A stretch of DNA of 7,501 bases from an uncultured Eggerthellaceae bacterium. GTDB taxonomy: Bacteria; Actinomycetota; Coriobacteriia; Coriobacteriales; Eggerthellaceae. Every line of letters starts with the position of its first letter. The stretch's first letter is position 1. The notes beneath the pieces were generated by a model that was given only the letters and a program-made list of their open reading frames with translations, had not been told where the DNA came from and did not search any database. The position numbers were made by a program, and so were the translations under genes. Of the stretch, positions 6,010 through 7,501 are shown in pieces. The DNA is taken from positions 1 through 7,501 of the forward strand of contig CAUEBO010000094.1 of NCBI GenBank assembly GCA_958454405.1. Direction: 5' to 3'.

Positions 6010-7009
6010 CTATGCCTTCTTCGACGAGGCGTCGAAGCGCGAGATCCGCCGCGCGCTCATCAAAGGCGTGTCCATCCCCGGCTACCAGGTGCCGTTCGCT
6101 TCGCGCGAAATGCCCATCGGCCGCGGCTGGGGCACGGGCGGCCTGCAGATCACGCTGTCCCTCATCGGACGCGGCGATGTGCTGAAGGTCATCGACCAGG
6201 GGTCGGACGACAGCGTGAACGCCGTGAACATCAAGAAGCTCGTGGCCGACACCACCGACGTGGAGGTGACCGGCGCCACGGAAAAGGCCACCCTCATCCA
6301 GTCGCGCCACCGCATCCCCGAACGGCCGTTGCGCGCCGACCAGATCCTCGTGCTGCAGGTTCCCACGCCCGAGCCGCTGCGCAGCTTCGAGCCCAGCGAG
6401 GCCGCCACGAAGCGCCTGCATGCCGAGGCCGACTACACGGGCGCCTGGCTGGAGCTGTTCGACCAGATCGTGCGCTACGACATGACCACCACCGGCGCCG
6501 ACCACCCCGTGCAGGTGTTCGGCCGCTACGTCATGGCCCCGTCGCCCATTCCGCGCTTCGACAACCTGAAGCTCAACCAGGCCGAGCATCTCACGCTCTT
6601 GGGCGCGGGCCGCGAGAAGAAGATCTACGCCGTGCCGCCCTACACCGACGTGGTTCCCCTCGATTTCGAGGACTATCCCTTCGCGGTGGAAACCTTCGAA
6701 GGCAAGCGCTGCCGCCGGTGCGGCGCGACGGGCGTCTACCTGGACGAGCTGGTGGACGAAGCGACCGGGGAAACCTACTACCAGTGCAACGACGCGGCGT
6801 TCTGTGTTTCGTCGGCTTGTCAGCCGACGAAACCGGTCGACGCTGCGGCGGCTTCTGACACCGAATCTTGCGGCTCCAAGGCCTCCTCACGTGCAGAAGC
6901 ACGCTTCGTCGGCCTTTCACCGCAATCTTCGGCACCAGAAGCCCCCTCGCTGACTCTACGAACGACCGGCGACCCATTCTTCGACCAGAAAGGAGCGCCC
7001 CATGCTTGA
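5993..7009 (+). CDS. phnJ: Carbon-phosphorus lyase PhnJ (radical SAM), with repeat-encoded C-terminal extension
   Basis: PhnJ breaks the C-P bond: it uses a 4Fe-4S cluster and S-adenosylmethionine to convert ribose 1-phosphonate 5-phosphate to the 1,2-cyclic phosphate plus alkane. The catalytic set is intact: IPGYQVPF with Gly30 (E. coli Gly32, glycyl radical site) and four cysteines C240, C243, C265, C271 in CX2C-X21-C-X5-C spacing, identical to E. coli 241/244/266/272, where the last is the proposed thiyl-radical cysteine. Other matches are EMPIGRGWGTGG, DVLKVIDQGSDD, LIQSRHRIPE, PSPIPRFDN and GAGREKKIYAVPP. E. coli PhnJ has 281 residues and ends nine residues after its last cysteine. This one has 338; its tail (about 272-327) is encoded by a repeat shared with phnE (6807-6971). 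ATG 5993 has AAGGAG (5980-5985) seven bases upstream. The stop lies inside phnK (8-base overlap). Confidence 0.96.
   Translation: MQQRYNYAFFDEASKREIRRALIKGVSIPGYQVPFASREMPIGRGWGTGGLQITLSLIGRGDVLKVIDQGSDDSVNAVNIKKLVADTTDVEVTGATEKATLIQSRHRIPERPLRADQILVLQVPTPEPLRSFEPSEAATKRLHAEADYTGAWLELFDQIVRYDMTTTGADHPVQVFGRYVMAPSPIPRFDNLKLNQAEHLTLLGAGREKKIYAVPPYTDVVPLDFEDYPFAVETFEGKRCRRCGATGVYLDELVDEATGETYYQCNDAAFCVSSACQPTKPVDAAAASDTESCGSKASSRAEARFVGLSPQSSAPEAPSLTLRTTGDPFFDQKGAPHA
6807..6971 (+). repeat. In-frame palindromic repeat element, copy 2, forming the PhnJ C-terminal tail
   Basis: The left edge is a perfect 11-bp hairpin, TTTCGTCGGCT-TGTC-AGCCGACGAAA (6807-6832), starting two bases after the codon of Cys271. 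The body (6836-6967, 132 bases) begins GTCGACGCTGCGGC and ends TACGAACGACC, aligning with 2445-2577 in phnE. Both are read in the same frame as V-D-A-A-A, then 16 residues after that Val the pattern S-S-R-x-E-x-R-F (PhnJ 298-305, PhnE 312-319). A single-base deletion relative to the phnE copy shifts the frame near the right end. The hairpin arms differ from copy 1 but geometry and the TGyC loop are kept. Confidence 0.78.
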
Positions 7010-7501
7010 TGCGCAACGATTCGGCGCGGACGAGGCCCCCTGCCTGTCGGTGCGGCACCTGTCGAAGCGCTTCGGCTCCGGTTGCCCGCACTGCCTGGGC
7101 CCCGGAGCGCAGCTGGAGCGCAACGTGTGCCCGCGCTGCGGGACGGTGCACGCGGTGCGCGACGTGAGTTTGGACGTGTTCCCGGCCGAGATCGTGGGCA
7201 TCGTGGGCGAATCCGGCAGCGGCAAGTCCACGTTCATGAAGTGCCTGTTCTTCGACGAGCAGGCCACCGAGGGCGATGTGCGCGCCCGCCCTTTCGACGG
7301 CGGCGCGTCCAACCTCTTCGAGCTGTCGCAGCAGCAGCGGCGCGCCATCCGCAACACGGTGTTCGGCATGGTGTACCAGAATCCCTATCTGGGCCTGCGC
7401 ATGGACTTCTCCAGCCTGTCGAACATCGCCGAGCAGATGATAGCCTCCGGCAACCGCAACGTGGGCGCCATGCGCGCTCGCGGCGAGGAGCTGCTCACGC
7501 G
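7002..7501 (+). CDS. phnK: C-P lyase ATP-binding subunit PhnK (5' part, continues beyond window)
   Basis: PhnK is an ABC-type ATPase that is not a transporter; in E. coli its dimer binds the PhnJ face of the core complex and couples ATP hydrolysis to the lyase. The first 166 residues are visible. Walker A is GESGSGKS (69-76), followed by a Q-loop region MVYQNPYLGLRMDFSS (from 123), matching the H-Q-H-P-L-D-G-L-R-x-x-x-S pattern of PhnK rather than ordinary importers; LSNIAEQMIASGNRNVGAMR resembles GGNIGERLMATGARHYGDIR of E. coli. Between the first strand (LSVRHLSKRFG) and AVRDVSLDV lies an insertion with C28, C31, C43 and C46 (CX2C-X11-CX2C) absent from E. coli PhnK. ATG 7002 follows AAAGGAG (6989-6995) by six bases and overlaps the end of phnJ. 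The signature motif and Walker B lie beyond the window. An oligopeptide-type ATPase is the alternative, but context argues for PhnK. Confidence 0.9.
   Translation, partial: MLDAQRFGADEAPCLSVRHLSKRFGSGCPHCLGPGAQLERNVCPRCGTVHAVRDVSLDVFPAEIVGIVGESGSGKSTFMKCLFFDEQATEGDVRARPFDGGASNLFELSQQQRRAIRNTVFGMVYQNPYLGLRMDFSSLSNIAEQMIASGNRNVGAMRARGEELLT

Noticed and set aside
6806..7009. PhnJ tail explained as a frameshift or pseudogene
   Set aside because: All catalytic residues precede it, the frame runs cleanly to a stop overlapping a well-placed phnK start, and the tail is accounted for by the repeat also found in phnE.

Overview
The window is one strand of a phosphonate uptake and carbon-phosphorus (C-P) lyase locus, in the order phnD (3' part) - phnC - phnE (double-length) - 245-base gap - phnG - phnH - phnI - phnJ - phnK (5' part). 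All eight genes are on the + strand. Base composition is GC-rich (about two thirds by eye) with strong third-position GC, which is why long shadow ORFs fill the other frames. Composition, gene order and the style of dispersed repeats suggest a high-GC actinobacterium, possibly a gut Coriobacteriia/Eggerthellaceae member (Eggerthella- or Gordonibacter-like). That assignment is inference; nothing here names the species.

Bases 1-3425 are the ABC importer module. PhnD is the extracytoplasmic binding protein, PhnC the ATPase, and PhnE a 621-residue permease with two complete permease domains in one chain. The genes are translationally coupled: phnD/phnC share a TAATG junction and phnC/phnE an ATGA junction. 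Bases 3426-3670 hold no credible gene but contain a long, almost perfect inverted repeat beginning 20 bases after the phnE stop. Bases 3671-7501 are the catalytic module. PhnG, PhnH and PhnI, with PhnL (expected downstream), join phosphonate to the ribose of ATP, releasing adenine. PhnJ is the radical-SAM enzyme that breaks the C-P bond. PhnK is the ATPase that docks on PhnJ. These genes overlap or abut at every junction, each with a good Shine-Dalgarno sequence.

The unusual part is a second layer of structure laid over ordinary phn genes. A repeat of about 135-165 bases occurs twice, in the linker between the two PhnE permease domains and in the C-terminal tail of PhnJ directly after the last catalytic cysteine. 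Both copies are read in the same frame (V-D-A-A-A ... S-S-R-x-E-x-R-F). Both are preceded by a strong hairpin with a four-base loop whose arms differ between copies while base pairing is kept. A different repeat family (GTCATCCCGAGCG type, two tandem starts exactly 30 bases apart) encodes the end of PhnC in frame. The phnE-phnG gap holds a third palindromic element. All coding insertions sit at protein ends or linkers, as expected for selfish palindromic elements tolerated inside genes. PhnK also carries a four-cysteine (CX2C-X11-CX2C) insertion ahead of its Walker A motif.
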